From positions 81,700,935 to 81,764,934 of the forward strand of contig NC_021674.1 in assembly GCF_000247815.1 (NCBI RefSeq): a stretch of DNA of 64,000 nucleotides, written 5' to 3'. Below the pieces are notes generated by a model. That model did not search any database and was not told the DNA's origin. It saw only the letters and a program-made list of their open reading frames with translations. Made by a program: the position numbers and the translations under genes. Source of the DNA: Ficedula albicollis (Eukaryota; Chordata; Aves; Passeriformes; Muscicapidae). Shown here in pieces: positions 1 through 12,824 of this stretch (the stretch's first letter is position 1; each line of letters opens with the position of its first letter).

Positions 1-1051
1 TTCGAGTTAAACCTCAATCTTGAAGAAAAAAAATCCGAATTATTTTGAAAGGAATTTAAAAAGTAATCCTGCTTGAGATATCATTTACTTTATGGGTTTC
101 CTAGCCTCATTTAGCTGCCTTCAGTAAGAGTACGCTCATGGAGTAAAGCAAAAATCCTTTTAGCTTATTATATCTCATTTTGCTGAAAGAATCCTCAAAG
201 CTTTGCTACTTCATGAAATCTTACCATACACATTGCCTCTGAACGTTTAAACTGATTCCCAGAAATCACAAATTATAAGACAGCAAATTTCTGACAGGGA
301 TTTTGTTCCCTGTAGTTCTTCTGTCCTAACCAAGTCTTTTCTTTAATTATTGTATTTTTATGGTTTTATTACCCTACCCTCAAAAATCTGATAATGGATT
401 TTAAAAAATCAATTTGATTTTTTCAGTCACCTTCAAAACTGTATTCCAAAGAAAAAGACAAGATATCCAAGTCTTAGCTTTAAATACTTTTGTCCCATAG
501 TCCTCAGCACTCATCTGCTAAAGAGGGCATTTAAACACTTTAAATAAGAGAAAGGAAAATTTAGAAGAAACGCAAAAAAAAAAAAAAATCCCAACAAACC
601 ACCTACAAAACCAAAAACAAACAGCTTCCTCTGAATAAGTTCTTCTGAAAAAAAGTTAACTGTTTTCTTGATATTATCTATCATCTGTGTGTATATTAGA
701 AGAAAGAACAGGTTATTCCCAAAAGCAACAGCTGGGATTTATAATAGTAAAAGTCATCATTTGATGAAAGAAATAAAGATCCAGTTCCATTTCTTCCAAC
801 ATGCAGTTAGTTCTCTCTCTGACTCTGACTTACTGTTTTCGGTGTAGAAAGTAGAAGAAATGGCATTTGGTAAGAGGTAAATCTGATGAATGCATTAAAT
901 TAAATACAAAACATAGATACAGCTTGGAAGACCCAAGAAATCTGACTAACCTGCCCATACTAAGCATATAACTTTTTCAATTTGATAAAAAGAGAAAAAT
1001 TTTCAAAGCAAAACCACATGAAACAATTTAAAAATAATAAATGAAAATTAC
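1..1051. other. DOP1A intron 8 (partial)
   Basis: AT-rich intronic sequence that continues off the window. I see only short A runs (about 572-587), and no exon, mobile element or RNA gene. Confidence 0.8.
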
Positions 1052-1160
1052 CTAGTTCAGGCTTATCCAGCAAACTGATAAGAATTCGAAAAGGCTTTAA
1101 GTCTTGCATTAATGTGCTTTCTTCTCCCTGTCCATTAATTTGTAATATTCCAACCATTGC
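1052..1160 (-). CDS. DOP1A: DOP1A coding exon 8 (last one in the window)
   Basis: 109 nt encoding [15 protein letters not shown] to SLLDKPEL plus G. The acceptor is CTTTATAG and the donor GTAATT. The next family segment (GPVILEDV-like) is not visible in 1-1051, so it lies off the window. Confidence 0.95.
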
Positions 1161-4100
1161 CTATAAAGAGCAAAAACGTATCAGGAAAACAAAAAGAAAG
1201 CTAGAAAGCAATAAAAGGGAAAATTCTTTGTAGTGGAGACAACTATTTCATCTCAGTGCAGCTCAGACTCCCATTATTAAATTCTCTCAACTTCATCTTT
1301 CTGTGAACATTTCTGTGGAACAGAACTTGGTAACTTTTATTTTATTTAAAATCAAAATAAAGTATTATAAGCAGGTAACTCAATATTTCTTAAGAATAAA
1401 AGAGAAGACATGAACATTAGTGAACAAATTATTGGAAAAGATAAAACAGGTAGATATTAAGGGCTTAATAAAACACCATCTGTCCTATGATATACTCACA
1501 TGGATGAAAACTTTCTTGACTAACTAGCAATGACAACTTTGAAATAAACTGGAAGACTGAATTTCTATACCAAAGCAGGTTAGGGAATGGGCTGCCAAAT
1601 TTAAAAAAGCCCCATGAGACAACCACAGGTTTTCCTTAGTTTTCTGCCCTGCTGACTTGACTGTCTGAGCTAGTTTGTTTCTTTTATGGTTTAAAAAAAC
1701 AAGGACAAAAGAAAAACAAAAAAAGAGATAAGAAAGAATAGAACCATGAAAACCAGTTTGGCCTTGCTATCTGCTACAAACCAGGTATTATTATTAGCAC
1801 GTATTTTAAAAGCAAAATCTTCTGTACTTTCATATGTCTTTAGAAAGCCAGAATTTTCAGTACATCATATTTGTGAATGAGTTGACTGGATAAAACAAAA
1901 CACAAAGAGACTGCCAGAAAAGGCAGAAAGGAGCCATGCTTTTAACATCTTTCAAGAGGCAGTAAAAGGTTTTAGAAGCCATTTGTAATTTGTATTATGT
2001 ATAGGCAAGGCACTGATTCAAATGTCCATGCTCTTTTCAGATAGAAAAGTTTTATTGACACAGATTAATTTCAAAAGATGGACAGATTTAAAAAGACCAT
2101 AACCATTAACCATGCCTAAACAATGCTCAAAGCTCACCTTTTTTTTTTTATATAAGGTAAAGGTGAAACTGTAGCTCTATCAGGCCTGTCCTTTACATTT
2201 GAATAATTTCTGAATCATCTGCTAAGGAAGGCAGAAGGGTGATAAGGGTGATAGAGTGCCAACAAGGTCCTTACTGCTGAAATACTGCAATTCTGAGGTC
2301 TCTTCCTCATCAGTAGAACAGAAAATCTTACAACTTTCAGATAAAACTGAAGGTGCTAGCTCTGTGCTGGGTGTCAGCTTTGAACTGGGATAAGCTGAAT
2401 ACTCTTGTGTCAGCTACTACTGTTAGAATTGCCACTCTCATTCCCATACATAGCATCACAGTTCTGACTCAGAAAAATCCTGACCTTATCAATTTGCCTT
2501 AGTGACAAAATGTCTTCCCCACTTCAAGATCAGACTCATAGCAGTTTAAAAGACATCTATATTTCGATTACTGTGAGAAAAGCAGCACAGCTCTTAGAAC
2601 CAGATCTCAGCTCACATTGCAAGGCTTTAAGGGTAAACTAGTTTAACTGCCAATTTTTTCAACTACTCCTGGCTGCCAACCGAGAGCAGAAGATGCTCCC
2701 TTTTCCTAGCAGGGAGAAAGACCCTTTTAACACAGACTTTGAGTGCCACTTGATAACTTTTTTCTGATCCCCCAAGACACAGAGGAGTTTCCTATCTACA
2801 GAAGAGAATTCTCCAATTCAGTTTCATGAAAGAACAGGCTCCAGTGTGCTGGGTTCATGATCAAATAACATCCAAGTATGCTTCATTCATTGTGGAAAAG
2901 TAGAAGAAGAAATCTAATATTTGTTCTGTTCATTCTGCTATTCTAGAGAGACACATTATTTCATGTCTTCTTTTTTCCAGTGAGAAAGTTTTAGAAGAAT
3001 AGGACTCAAGTATCACAAAATGACAAGATTACATTGTCACATTGCATCTTCACATCAAAAGATAAAGTTACAGCAACCTTGATCAGGATCTGTTTATAAA
3101 AACATAAGCCCCAGTAAAACAATGTATAGCTACCTGGACTAACATCTCCTTAGAGAAGGTGTTGAAATAGTAAGTAGCATGCTCCTCGGGATTGCTGTGC
3201 CTTGTACTTCTGGGTCCTACAAGGGCACCATTGTTATCAAAACCTTCAAGCAAACAAAGGACAAAGCAGATAAATACTTGCAGTCTAATAGAATATATTG
3301 CCAATTTCTTTAAACTAGAAATCAACACACTAGCACTGATAACTTACCAATATGAAGTCCAAGTCATGTCGGCAAGAAAAAGATGATTTTATAGAGTTTA
3401 ATATGGGAAACTAAGTTATACTTTCACACAAGCAGTTCACACACAAATAAAAAGATTAGTTTTATGTAATATTGTCAATCAATTACTTCTTGTACAAAAG
3501 AAAAATGTTCACAAATGCTGTAAAACCCACAATCCTTAAAAAAAAACACATGAGCTGTTGCACAAAAACATTTCAGTATTAATGAGAACACAAAATTCAG
3601 TGTTTTATATATAGAGAGAAATCATCAAAATACACTGACATGACTAAGGCACATAGAAAGAATACTACAAAAGATATTTTTTTTTAAATTCAAAATTACA
3701 GAAAGGAGTATTGTATTGTATGTTTCTTTTCTTTTCCCAGTAAGTTTTTAATTGCACAAAAAATAGGCTTAACAAAGGAAAAAAATCAATTGGTTAACAA
3801 TGTTTAAGATAACCTGATTTAAGGAGATGTATACAATTTCTATTCATAGAGAATGTTAATAGGGCATGTCTAGCTGTAAAAAAACAAGAAGGGATAGCAA
3901 ATACCAGAATTAAACAATGTCATACAGAACAACAGAATTCAGACAGCTTTCCAACATAACTGATCTTCATCTGCAATGTCTTATATTCGGAACTGAATAT
4001 CAAGATAATAGAAAAGCAGCACAACAACCAAATTAAAAAAGCAAAAATACTATATTGTCAAAAAGTTTGTCCAAATATATAGCAAATAAAGGATGTAGCT

Positions 4101-7100
4101 GTTCACAACACAGGACCTGAAAGTCACTGTAAAAGTATTCTCTGAAGCTGTACGACTTTCAGTGGACACTATGTTCGTGAAATAGCTGTAAAAGAAGGTT
4201 CAAACTAAAAAAGCAGCATAATATTTTAAATACACAAAATATCTTTTTCAATAATAGCAAAGACATATCTAATCCATCAAATTTAGATGAAATATGACTG
4301 CAGTGTTTAATTTAGAAACTATTTCTTTCCCAAATTTAAAAATGCAGGTATGGAGAACAACATTGCATTTCATTGCCTTTCTTTAAAAGATTAATCCTTT
4401 GCAAGTCAGTGTCTTGAGGAAAGATTAACCAAAGAAGCCAGGATTTTCTCATATTTAACTTCTAAACCCCTTCAGCTCCTACAGCACCACAACCAAACCT
4501 GTCATGCAAAACACTGCTGCTGACTTCTTCCCTCACTTCATAATTTCAGTTCTCTCTCAGGGTCTTTGCTATTCAAGTCCCTTCTCCCCACAGGCTACCT
4601 GCCTCTGATGTCTTAACTATCAGCTGGGAAAGGTGCAAGAGCTGCTGAAAAGGGTTCTGGGTAGCCTGAGACGCACATATGTGCTTGCTGGTGAGCTGGG
4701 AAGTCAAATAAAGAGGGTAACAGCAGACTGCAAAACAGATCAAGTAGAGAAGCCACTTCATGTCTCTCCATTCAGTCTGCAGTTCCTGGGACACACTTAG
4801 GAACTTCCATGGTTTAGACTACTTTCAAAATGGGTCTAAAGAGCGACTGGTCAGATTCATGTGACCACAGGCTTCATTTCCTTAAAATAACAAGGCTGAA
4901 TAAAAGTAACTGTTTTCTAAAATTTCCTAATCTCTGGTCTTCTAACTATTCCCTGAATAGCTAAGAGCCTTCTAGTAGCTAAAATTCTTTGCTACCCCCT
5001 TCTGATTATCTGCTGGTTTCATATAAAAATTTAAATTTGTACTGTATTGATTTTATGTCATTTGGTAGAACTGTATTCCTAATTGATCAATTTTTACTCC
5101 AGAAAGGTGTTGAAAAGTGATTGGTGAACTGTTAATTCACACAAAGACCTACTGAAGTTCAAAGCTTGCATACTGAAACTGTAATATCCACGCTCTTCAG
5201 CATTCTTTTCTTTTCATACCGTCTATACTGTTGTGCTATCATTTACACTCTATATTTCCTGTTCTCTGTTTTCTCCATTCTATGTTTTTAGAGAAAGAGT
5301 TTCAGAGTGCCTATTTCCATGACCCAACTACACCAGGCTCTACCCCTGAATGTGGCCCTTAATTGCTGCTAGAGGAAAATGCACCAACAATTTATATGAC
5401 AGGAAACAGTTCCAGGATGATATTCTTCATCTTCTATGTGCATGGAGAGAGAAAGTGACTTTCTTTCTTATGAAAGAAATTGAGTATTTCATTTTTCCAA
5501 GATTTTTTCTACACAGTAGTGCAAACACTGCTAAGGAAAATACAGTCCTTCCTCCACTTCCAGTGGCCAATGGAATGAAATACAAACCTACCTAGAAGCC
5601 AAGCATAAAGCCTTCGGTTGAGTGACATATCCCTGCGCAGCACTACATGAAGGGCTGCTGACAAAATTCTGATCATGTCTGGACGTGTTGCCTGAAGAAG
5701 TTAGAAATACAATTAAATTTAACTATTAAAAGTAACACTTCTTCTATGTTAGCAGCTTAATGCTCATTAAAACCTATCTAGTTTCATGTTTTGACATTTC
5801 TGAATTCAGCATAGTAGAAGAAAACACTATCTTGCTCTTAGGAAACCAAAATATGATTATTGTTTGGAACAGACACTCTATAATAACACACACCCTTGAA
5901 GAACAGCAAAGATAACAGATTTGACCAACAGCTTTTTTTTTGTTACAGCACATTTCATTTTACTACGAGGCAAAAGCTTTGGAAGAAAATTCTTGAAATC
6001 CAGTTAAAAAAAATTGAGGTACTTTTTCAGTTTCTTCCTACTTTAAGTGCTTGTGTAAGTCTTAATATCGAAAAAGTGCTGTACTGATAACTTCAACATT
6101 TCAGTACCTAAATAGAGACACTCCAAATACTGCTATAGTAACTGATAAATATGAATGAATCATTTCCACAAGCAGGAACACAGTTCTTTTTTACAGTAAA
6201 AGTGCAGGCTTTTCCAAATTTCTAACAAGATGAGAATCAATCTTGTATAATTTTTCCTCTAGGAGTTATATAATTCCTGGATCATTTAAAAGCAGGACGT
6301 AACTATCAATAAATACAGTCCAAAAAATTATCTAGAAGTTGTAAAGTCTCTCTCACTACCACTAGGGCTAACCACTCATCCAAAACCAAAAACCATTTTC
6401 AATTCTCTAGTGTTCTGAATCTGTTGTGCTAAGAGGATTAACTTTTGCTGATTTTGAACACTGGGAATTGGAAACTTGCAAATGAACAGGTAATTTGCTT
6501 TCTCATCAAATTGCAGCAAATTAAAAGCTAAACATAATAGACTAAACATAATTTGAGCTTACATACATAGAAGTTAACTTTAACTGCAAAGTTCACACAC
6601 CAAGTTAAAAAGCAGAAGAGCAGAGATCATGACATGGGAATAGCCAAACTTATCAGACAAACACTTACGTGTGACTCTGTTGGAGCTTGAAGAAAATCAT
6701 TAACAAAAACCAACCAAATACTGCTACTGATTTAAGAAGTGACATACATTTAGGAATTTGTCAATTCACCTCTCATGTTAATAACCTACCTGGCTCATGT
6801 GGAAAGGAAAACAAAAAAGGATAAGATCCAACGTGCTCCTCTGTACCAAAACACTGGTATCTTGCACTGAAGTGCTTACTGCTTCCACCTGAAGTAATGG
6901 CAGAAACCCCCAAAATAGTTATTTATTATTTTAAGGAGGTAGATATAAGACAACACTCAAAAACAAGAACAGTTATTTATAAATAATGATAAGTACTAAA
7001 TGAAGTTATTTTGAATAATGAAACAAGATAAAACAGGAATATAAAACATTTCACCACTAAGGAAACAGAATCAAAAGATTCCCTAAACTATACAAACAGA

Positions 7101-10100
7101 TTTTGCTTTTTTAATTACCAATGGATATCTTAAGTTTAAAAGACATAATTATTCTCTACACTACAAAAAAAAAAAAAAGAAACCAAAAATTGCACCAAAA
7201 CTCACTTTTAGCTGAAGCATATAATGAATGGAAAGTTTTACACAAAACCTAAGCAGATCTGATACATTAATTCAGCTTTGAAACACTCCTTTCATGCACC
7301 AAAACATAATTTTAACTAGACCTATAATAAACATGCATTTTTACCTCTTCAAAGGCTAAGTTCAGAGGTAGAGAATACATCTAAATCCCTTCCCCAAACT
7401 ATATTACACAATAAGTAAGTAACTTCAATGTTGTTACTTGCTTATTATAAGTCCATTGTTCCATTAAAATATTACCATTAATTCAATGTCACTGCCAATT
7501 ATGTAGAGTTGATCCTCCATGGACAGCTTCCTGTTCAGATGGGAGAGGACATAAGTGATGCCAGGCAAGCGAACTGCAGGGCTGGTGAGGAGGCTCCCCC
7601 AGAGAGCACTGTAGAACGCTGACTGATCCACAGCTGAAGCAACTTTCTCCAGCAGTGTGTTTGTTCTGCAGTAAAACCAAGTCAGCTGAATCAGGGCAAC
7701 TATCACAGCTCTTGCCCTTCCCCCCAATTTTAATAAGTATCAAACTTAATTCTTACAGGAAGGTCAAAACTTCCTTTTGAGAGGCCTAGAGAGGCCCAGT
7801 TATATGCTGAACTTTATTATGCAACCTGAACAGAGCAATCCAGCCAGCAAACCCATGGGACAATCTGCCTTGCAAAATGCTTTTGGCCTGCCCACAGCTT
7901 CTCCTCATGTACTCCTTATGTACTCCTTATGTTCAAAGAGCCAAATAACTCCTTCATCTGCTAGTTAAAGCCAAATGTTGCTACAGACAGAGGTTTCAGA
8001 CAGACAGCAGGAAAGCATAGCTACTGAAGAAATGAATCAAAGCAGATGGCTTTTGCCCTCTCATTCCTTGCACTGAGTCCTTCTGGTAATAAAAAGGGCA
8101 TAAAAATACCCCAATTCTTTGAGCACAAGCAATACCTTCCCCTGTCCTCATTTCCTCCAACTCAGGTGGCAGCACCTCTACACCCTATGGAAGGCCCCAG
8201 AAGACAAGCTGGATAGACCTTGTTCCCTGTTGTAGTGATGCCAACTACACTGTGCTGGTGTCTGCCTACACAGAAATAGAAAAAGACAGTGTTGAATTGC
8301 TCTTCTCATACAAATCATAAAAATTCAAGTTTCTGAAGTTGGAAATATCAAAAATATGAAAGCATGAGAACAATTCCAAGAATTTTAGGTGCTGGAGTAT
8401 AACTTCATCCTTTAATATGTTAAGATGTTACCTCAGTAGCCCAGATGCTGCAGTTATGTGTATCAATCCATATCAAGAGTCACATAATTGTTTAAGTTGG
8501 AAAAGATTTTCAGGACCAGTGAGTCCAACCCAACACTGCAAAATCCACCATTAAACCATGTCCCAAACTGCCATATCTACACAACTTTTAAATACCTCCA
8601 GGCATGATGAATCCACTACTTCCCCAGGCTGCCTGTTCCAATGCTTGACAACCCTTTAGGTGAAGCAATTTTTCCTAAATCAAATCTAAACCTCTCCTGG
8701 AACAACCTGAAGCCATTTTCTCTTGTTCTATTGCTTGCTACCTGGGAGAAGAGACTGGCATATAACACTAAGTCTCCTTAATGCCAATTCCCTTTCCATA
8801 ACTACTAACAAGAACAACTAACAGTTAATTTGTCCTAATTAATTCTAAGAAACTCCTACCACACCATTCTGTTGCAATTAATATGATATGACAGCATCAA
8901 ATTAAAAAGCAACCACCTTGGAAACAATAAAATCCACATATAAGTACTAGTTCAAGCATATCACCTTATTAACATAAGTATCCTTACCTTTCATAATACT
9001 CTGATCCCTCCTCTAACCCAGGCAGAATCCCAGTCAACAGTCCTTGCAGTCCTGGTTTCAATGTTTTCCCCAAAGGGAGGTAATAAATCTCATACAGACT
9101 TAATAATGTTGGCTTGACAGACATAGCAGCATTGGCAAGGAGTGGAAATAGTCCAGAACTGCGAAAAATAAATTTTAACTTTTTAAAAGAGCTTCTCATA
9201 GGAAAATGTTATTTCTCTCTAAAGACTGCTACAGGCACATCCAATATAGTTATTCTAAGCATCAGATTTTTTATCTTAGAATTGTGCCTAGGCATAGACC
9301 ACCACACAATATGACTGCCATTAGATGGACAGGTTGGTATCCCAAGGCTAATGTGATCTTTATTACTATTGTGATAACAAGCAATGAAGGCCCAGAGATG
9401 ATGGTCTTTCAACAATAAAACAGATATGATAAACCAGAAGCATCTCTGCATAACAAAATGTTAATTTTGCCCATATTGAACCACATCACAATGAAAATTG
9501 TATTTAAAAATACATTTTTTTTGCACTTTTTAAGGAACAACACAATACTGGATAAGAATAATTTGAGGAGATTTATAGAAATAATATTCTGAAAGAAAAA
9601 TCATGGTGTTTTATTTCAGCCAGTAAGCTTGAGGTAAAATTTAAGGTATTTATACTGTTAAGTGGCATCAAACTATATATTGACTTCAGAAATTCAGTCT
9701 GAAAATAGATTCTAAAACTAACAATAAAACCTATTCACAATACTGTTCATAAAACAGCCTGACTGAAAACACTGGTAGTAGGTTCTGAATTTACTTGAGT
9801 GTAAGTCCACAAAAGTTACAAACGTGACCTCCCAAGAAGTTACATAGATACTAAGATTATATTTGCTATTGCTACTAAATATCATCAATTATTACAAACT
9901 ATACCAATAATCAAATGCACATGAACACAACTTCAATTTTCAAAATCACTGAGGACTCAGGTTAGAAGACCCTGACATATGAAGAAGAAAATCAAAGAAA
10001 GTAAAAAAGGTAATTTTAAGGAAAGGGTCTTAAAATGTACACCCACAAATCTACTACTAAAAGAAATATCTATGTAGATAGGATATTGTCCACGATAGAG

Positions 10101-12770
10101 GAAAAAATCCCTATAAAACTCATTCCAAAATACAAGACTTATGGTAAAAATGGTTTTTTGCCTTTATCTGTCTAGCAGAACTTGGCTTTTACCATTGTCA
10201 ACTGGCTTCTTTTTTTCTATAGAAAATGTCTTTTTGTTCAATAAGCAGCCCACTAACCCACAGTCATTCTTTGTAAAGCTATTACTCACACTTCAAGATT
10301 TGATGTTCAGATGCTGGCTTTCTGCTTTCATGACAAATACTGGAATCTTTGATAAAGCCTTAATGTGAATGCCTGTCTTTGCCCTAGCAGCAGTAACAAT
10401 AGCTTTTAGCTAGATTATACAAGGTAGCATTTTCCACTACCCTAGAACTTACTGTTAATGGTATCTTGCAGCTACTGAATCACTGTACAAGCAAAAAATG
10501 TGAGCTATGAATTCACAGTGACTTTTAAAACATGTGGAAACAAACAACCTAAACACTCTCCCCTCAATATAATTATATGTGAACATCATGACAATGCAAG
10601 ACAGAAGAGCTGATGTTAAGGCATACAATTTATTTCCAAGCATTAATGCACACCTTTTCTACCTGAACAGATTTCTATTTCATCCCACTATTTCTCAAAT
10701 TGATGAAATTTTAATCTTTAGGGACAGGTAAAGATTAAGAAACACATGTGACAGTGCGCACACATCCCTCTATTCATTATATAATAAATAACTTAATGTC
10801 TTGCCCACCACACCCAATCAAAAATGTACACCTCAAAATGGAGGTTTAGGAACTGTACATGCTGAGTAAACTTAACTTTTCAATGTTATCCTTCCTTTCC
10901 ATTATCATCAGTTCCAGAGACTGAGAAAAAGTTTGTACTTATGCTGAGGAAACTTAACTTTTCAAGGTTATCCTTCCTTTCCATTATCACCAGTTCCAGA
11001 GACTGAGAAAAAGTTTGTACTTGCCCCCCATGCTAACAAAATAAAATCTTTCTGTTCTCTTAATTTGATGAAAACGTTTCTTGCTAGAAACTATACTCAG
11101 ATTCTTTTCCAAAACCACTTAAAAACGAAAATGTAATGTTAATACAATGAGGAGTTAACATTTCAATTACTATACGTACTGTACATACAGGCAGAGATTT
11201 TTATTTCAACGAAAAAATAATAAATTCCAGGTTTTCTTGTACTAAAATCAGTTCCTAAGAAAAACTTAGGTGATCTGTTTATCTTCCATTATACAATATT
11301 CAGAAGAGAAGTACCAATAACATGAGGGAAAGAAATTGGTTCTTGACTGAGGAAAGCATCAATAACATGAGGGAAAGAAATTGGTTCTTGACTGATTCTT
11401 GCTACATTGCAAATATAAAATGTGGGAAAACAAAAAGATCTCGACTGTGCATTTGGAAGGGAGTTGTTTAAAATATTGTACCTGTAGAGGAACAGATCTT
11501 TGGCCAAACGCTTGGGCCCAATGATTTTAAAAATGATCTCATATGTTTCAAGTGCCTTCCGATGAACTCCTCCCGGCAGAGCTGGATGCAGACATTGTGC
11601 CAAGCGCTTGCCTATCGTCAGCTTTTTGGGTACTACCTGGTACTTGGCGTTGTTCTGTAGCACCTGGTAAATCAGCACATGAAGAAAAACAGCACCAAAG
11701 AAGTTAAACACCAAATGCACATTTTATAAAGGAGTTCCTAGACATGCCCAGTAAGTCACCGCACAAACCTAGGTTACAAGAAAAAAAACCCAAGGCCGTT
11801 AAAATCTACCGTGGAAGTTTATCTCTGCCATGCTTTTCACTTGTACACTCGTTATAGGTGAAAATGCCAAGGCATTTGAAACTTCACTTGTAATGGGCTT
11901 CTTGCCTACAGCTTGTCCCTTTGCCATGTACTCATCCATTTGAGGACAAAAACTGCTATTTCCATTTGATAAAATCCATTAAACTGTTAAACTGTGGGTC
12001 ATGAGCCCAGGACAGCTTTAAGAGAATGAAATAGAGTGAGATCACATACAAAACTTCACCACTGTCTGAAACTATGTTATCACTTCAGTGTAATTTAGTG
12101 GGACTGCCTAGAAACACATACAACTGCCTGAAACAATATTTTTATGGATATCAAGATCTGCATTCATTTGTAAACTACTATTAAAGATTACAATGATATT
12201 GCCTATTAAACTTAACTGTTAAAATTAATCAAAATGATAATATTCTCTGGTCCATGAATAATTTGAGCCTCATTTTAGTACCTATGCTTCACGAAACAAC
12301 TGCTGATATTTATCCCAGTTACTATTTTTTACATTATTTCTATAAGACTGAATGATATTAGAAGTAAATGTTACTAATAGAAGAGACATTGTATTTATTT
12401 ATTTCCACTAGAAATGTAAATAACTTCTCCCTTTAGTTACCAAGGGTTCAACTCCAGGTCTCAGAAAGGTGTTTGATTTGTTTGCTCCTTGCCCACACCC
12501 AACATTTGGCTCAGACTGCTGAAATATTTGCAAGAGTATTAGACTGCTGGAACCTTGCACTTCCATACTGTTCACCTTTTGCAGTACCTTTTGCAATTCC
12601 TGAACCTTTTTAAGAGCACTTGCCAGGCATACCTTGTTTAGCTTCCCAAGTGCTGATATTAAATCTGCCCATTCACTGGAATATTCAAAGTTCTTCAGTG
12701 CTTTGTCAACAGCTGCTACATAGTTTCTGTACTTTGAATCAGTCAGTAGCTCCAGCTCCTCCGTGTTCAT
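1052..12770 (-). CDS. DOP1A: DOP1A, N-terminal 366 codons in eight exons (partial gene)
   Basis: DOP1A (DOPEY1) is a very large cytosolic/peripheral-membrane protein of the Dopey family. It works with MON2 at the trans-Golgi and endosomes and has been linked to kinesin-1 dependent transport. Eight exons on the minus strand, all with GT donors and AG acceptors, join without a phase break. The product begins [20 protein letters not shown] and continues through [44 protein letters not shown] and [16 protein letters not shown], essentially as in mammalian DOP1A. This is the Dopey N-terminal helical-repeat domain. No frameshift or internal stop is seen. The family length is about 2,460 residues, so roughly 15% is here and the rest runs off position 1. 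The paralogue DOP1B is less likely because the match to DOP1A is nearly residue by residue. Confidence 0.96.
1161..3133. other. DOP1A intron 7
   Basis: About 2 kb of AT-rich intron with no recognisable repeat beyond a short T run near 2140. Nothing else is supported. Confidence 0.8.
3134..3243 (-). CDS. DOP1A: DOP1A coding exon 7
   Basis: 110 nt encoding [20 protein letters not shown] to FSKEMLVQ. The acceptor is GCTTGAAG and the donor GTAGCT. This is one of the most conserved stretches of the Dopey N-terminal domain. Confidence 0.95.
3244..5591. other. DOP1A intron 6
   Basis: AT-rich intron. Short open frames here (for example 4573-4794) look random. No mobile element is recognised. Confidence 0.8.
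5592..5691 (-). CDS. DOP1A: DOP1A coding exon 6
   Basis: 100 nt, 33 codons plus G, from [20 protein letters not shown] to [10 protein letters not shown]. The acceptor is CTTCTTCAG and the donor GTAGGT. The final G makes GGT (Gly) with the next exon. Confidence 0.93.
5692..7475. other. DOP1A introns 5 and 4 around exon 5
   Basis: AT-rich intronic sequence flanking exon 5 (6790-6888). There is an A run near 7165, and no mobile element is recognised. Confidence 0.75.
6790..6888 (-). CDS. DOP1A: DOP1A coding exon 5
   Basis: 99 nt, exactly 33 codons, from [17 protein letters not shown] to FCFPFHMSQ. The acceptor is TTACTTCAG and the donor GTAGGT. It is too short to stand out as an ORF and was recovered from the expected family sequence. 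Confidence 0.93.
7476..7665 (-). CDS. DOP1A: DOP1A coding exon 4
   Basis: 190 nt encoding [20 protein letters not shown] to [10 protein letters not shown]. The acceptor is TTACTGCAG and the donor GTAATA. The first base completes the Arg codon begun in the previous exon, and the exon ends on a codon boundary. Confidence 0.95.
7911..7935 (+). repeat. Short 12-bp tandem repeat
   Basis: TGTACTCCTTA is repeated back to back in DOP1A intron 3. It is a minor slippage repeat. Confidence 0.7.
8475..8765 (-). mobile_element. CR1 LINE 3' fragment, minus orientation
   Basis: Read on the plus strand this is a reversed CR1 tail: GAGTCCAACCC near the end, then CCCCAGGCTGCCTGTTCCAATGC and CCTCTCCTGGAACAACCTG-like blocks. 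It is diverged and 5'-truncated, and lies in DOP1A intron 3. Confidence 0.8.
8988..9158 (-). CDS. DOP1A: DOP1A coding exon 3
   Basis: 171 nt encoding [16 protein letters not shown] to [10 protein letters not shown]. The acceptor is TTTCGCAG and the donor GTAAGG. Phases are 2 in and 2 out, and both neighbours agree. Confidence 0.95.
10859..11022. repeat. 82-bp tandem duplication
   Basis: Two near-identical copies at 10859-10940 and 10941-11022. The shared core includes TTATCCTTCCTTTCCATTAT and AGACTGAGAAAAAGTTTGTA. Only a few substitutions separate them, so the duplication is recent. Confidence 0.93.
11315..11395. repeat. 45-bp tandem duplication
   Basis: CAATAACATGAGGGAAAGAA and the following GGTTCTTGACTGA recur at a 45-bp offset, essentially perfectly. 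The array lies about 90 bp past the donor of DOP1A coding exon 2. Confidence 0.92.
11482..11663 (-). CDS. DOP1A: DOP1A coding exon 2
   Basis: 182 nt giving 60 codons plus AG, from [11 protein letters not shown] to RLAKDLFLY. The acceptor is TTACCAG and the donor GTACAA. The trailing AG joins the T of the next exon to make Ser, restoring the family sequence LFLYSSGLFP. Confidence 0.95.
11664..12632. other. DOP1A intron between the first two coding exons
   Basis: Roughly 970 bp of AT-rich sequence, with no element recognised. The open frame entering it from the first coding exon is read-through. Confidence 0.8.
12633..12770 (-). CDS. DOP1A: DOP1A first coding exon (codons 1-46)
   Basis: The start ATG (12770-12768) has A at -3, and the exon runs 46 codons to ...GKLNK. 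It is followed by donor GTATGC (12632 down). The open frame continues into the intron to 12408, but the next exon joins in phase exactly here, so the read-through is not coding. This exon also carries 5' UTR, probably up to 12824. Confidence 0.95.
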
Positions 12771-12811
12771 CCTCCCAGGGTGTCCCCACTAGAGACCAGC
12801 TTGCAATTCAT
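12767..12811 (-). promoter_or_regulatory. Upstream ORF overlapping the DOP1A start codon
   Basis: An ATG at 12811 (T at -3, a weak context) opens 14 codons and stops at a TGA that shares bases with the main start codon (overlap ATGA). The arrangement would allow termination followed by reinitiation. It is part of the mRNA only if the acceptor near 12825 is used. Confidence 0.5.
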
Positions 12812-12824
12812 GTACAGACATTAC
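12771..12824 (-). other. DOP1A: Probable 5' UTR part of the DOP1A start-codon exon
   Basis: Reading upstream of the ATG on the minus strand, the best-looking acceptor is a pyrimidine-rich tract ending TTTTGAATAG (AG at 12826-12825). This would give 54 nt of UTR before the ATG. A second candidate acceptor, TCTCTAG, lies closer to the ATG and would shorten the UTR. The choice between them is inferred, not proven. Confidence 0.5.

Larger units (their letters stand above)
9159..11481. other. DOP1A intron 2
   Basis: AT-rich intron with two local tandem duplications (10859-11022 and 11315-11395). No gene or mobile element is recognised in the rest. Confidence 0.75.

Noticed and set aside
12408..12632. 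Extension of the first DOP1A coding frame past GKLNK
   Set aside because: A strong donor follows codon 46 and the next exon joins there in phase. The extension is intron read-through.
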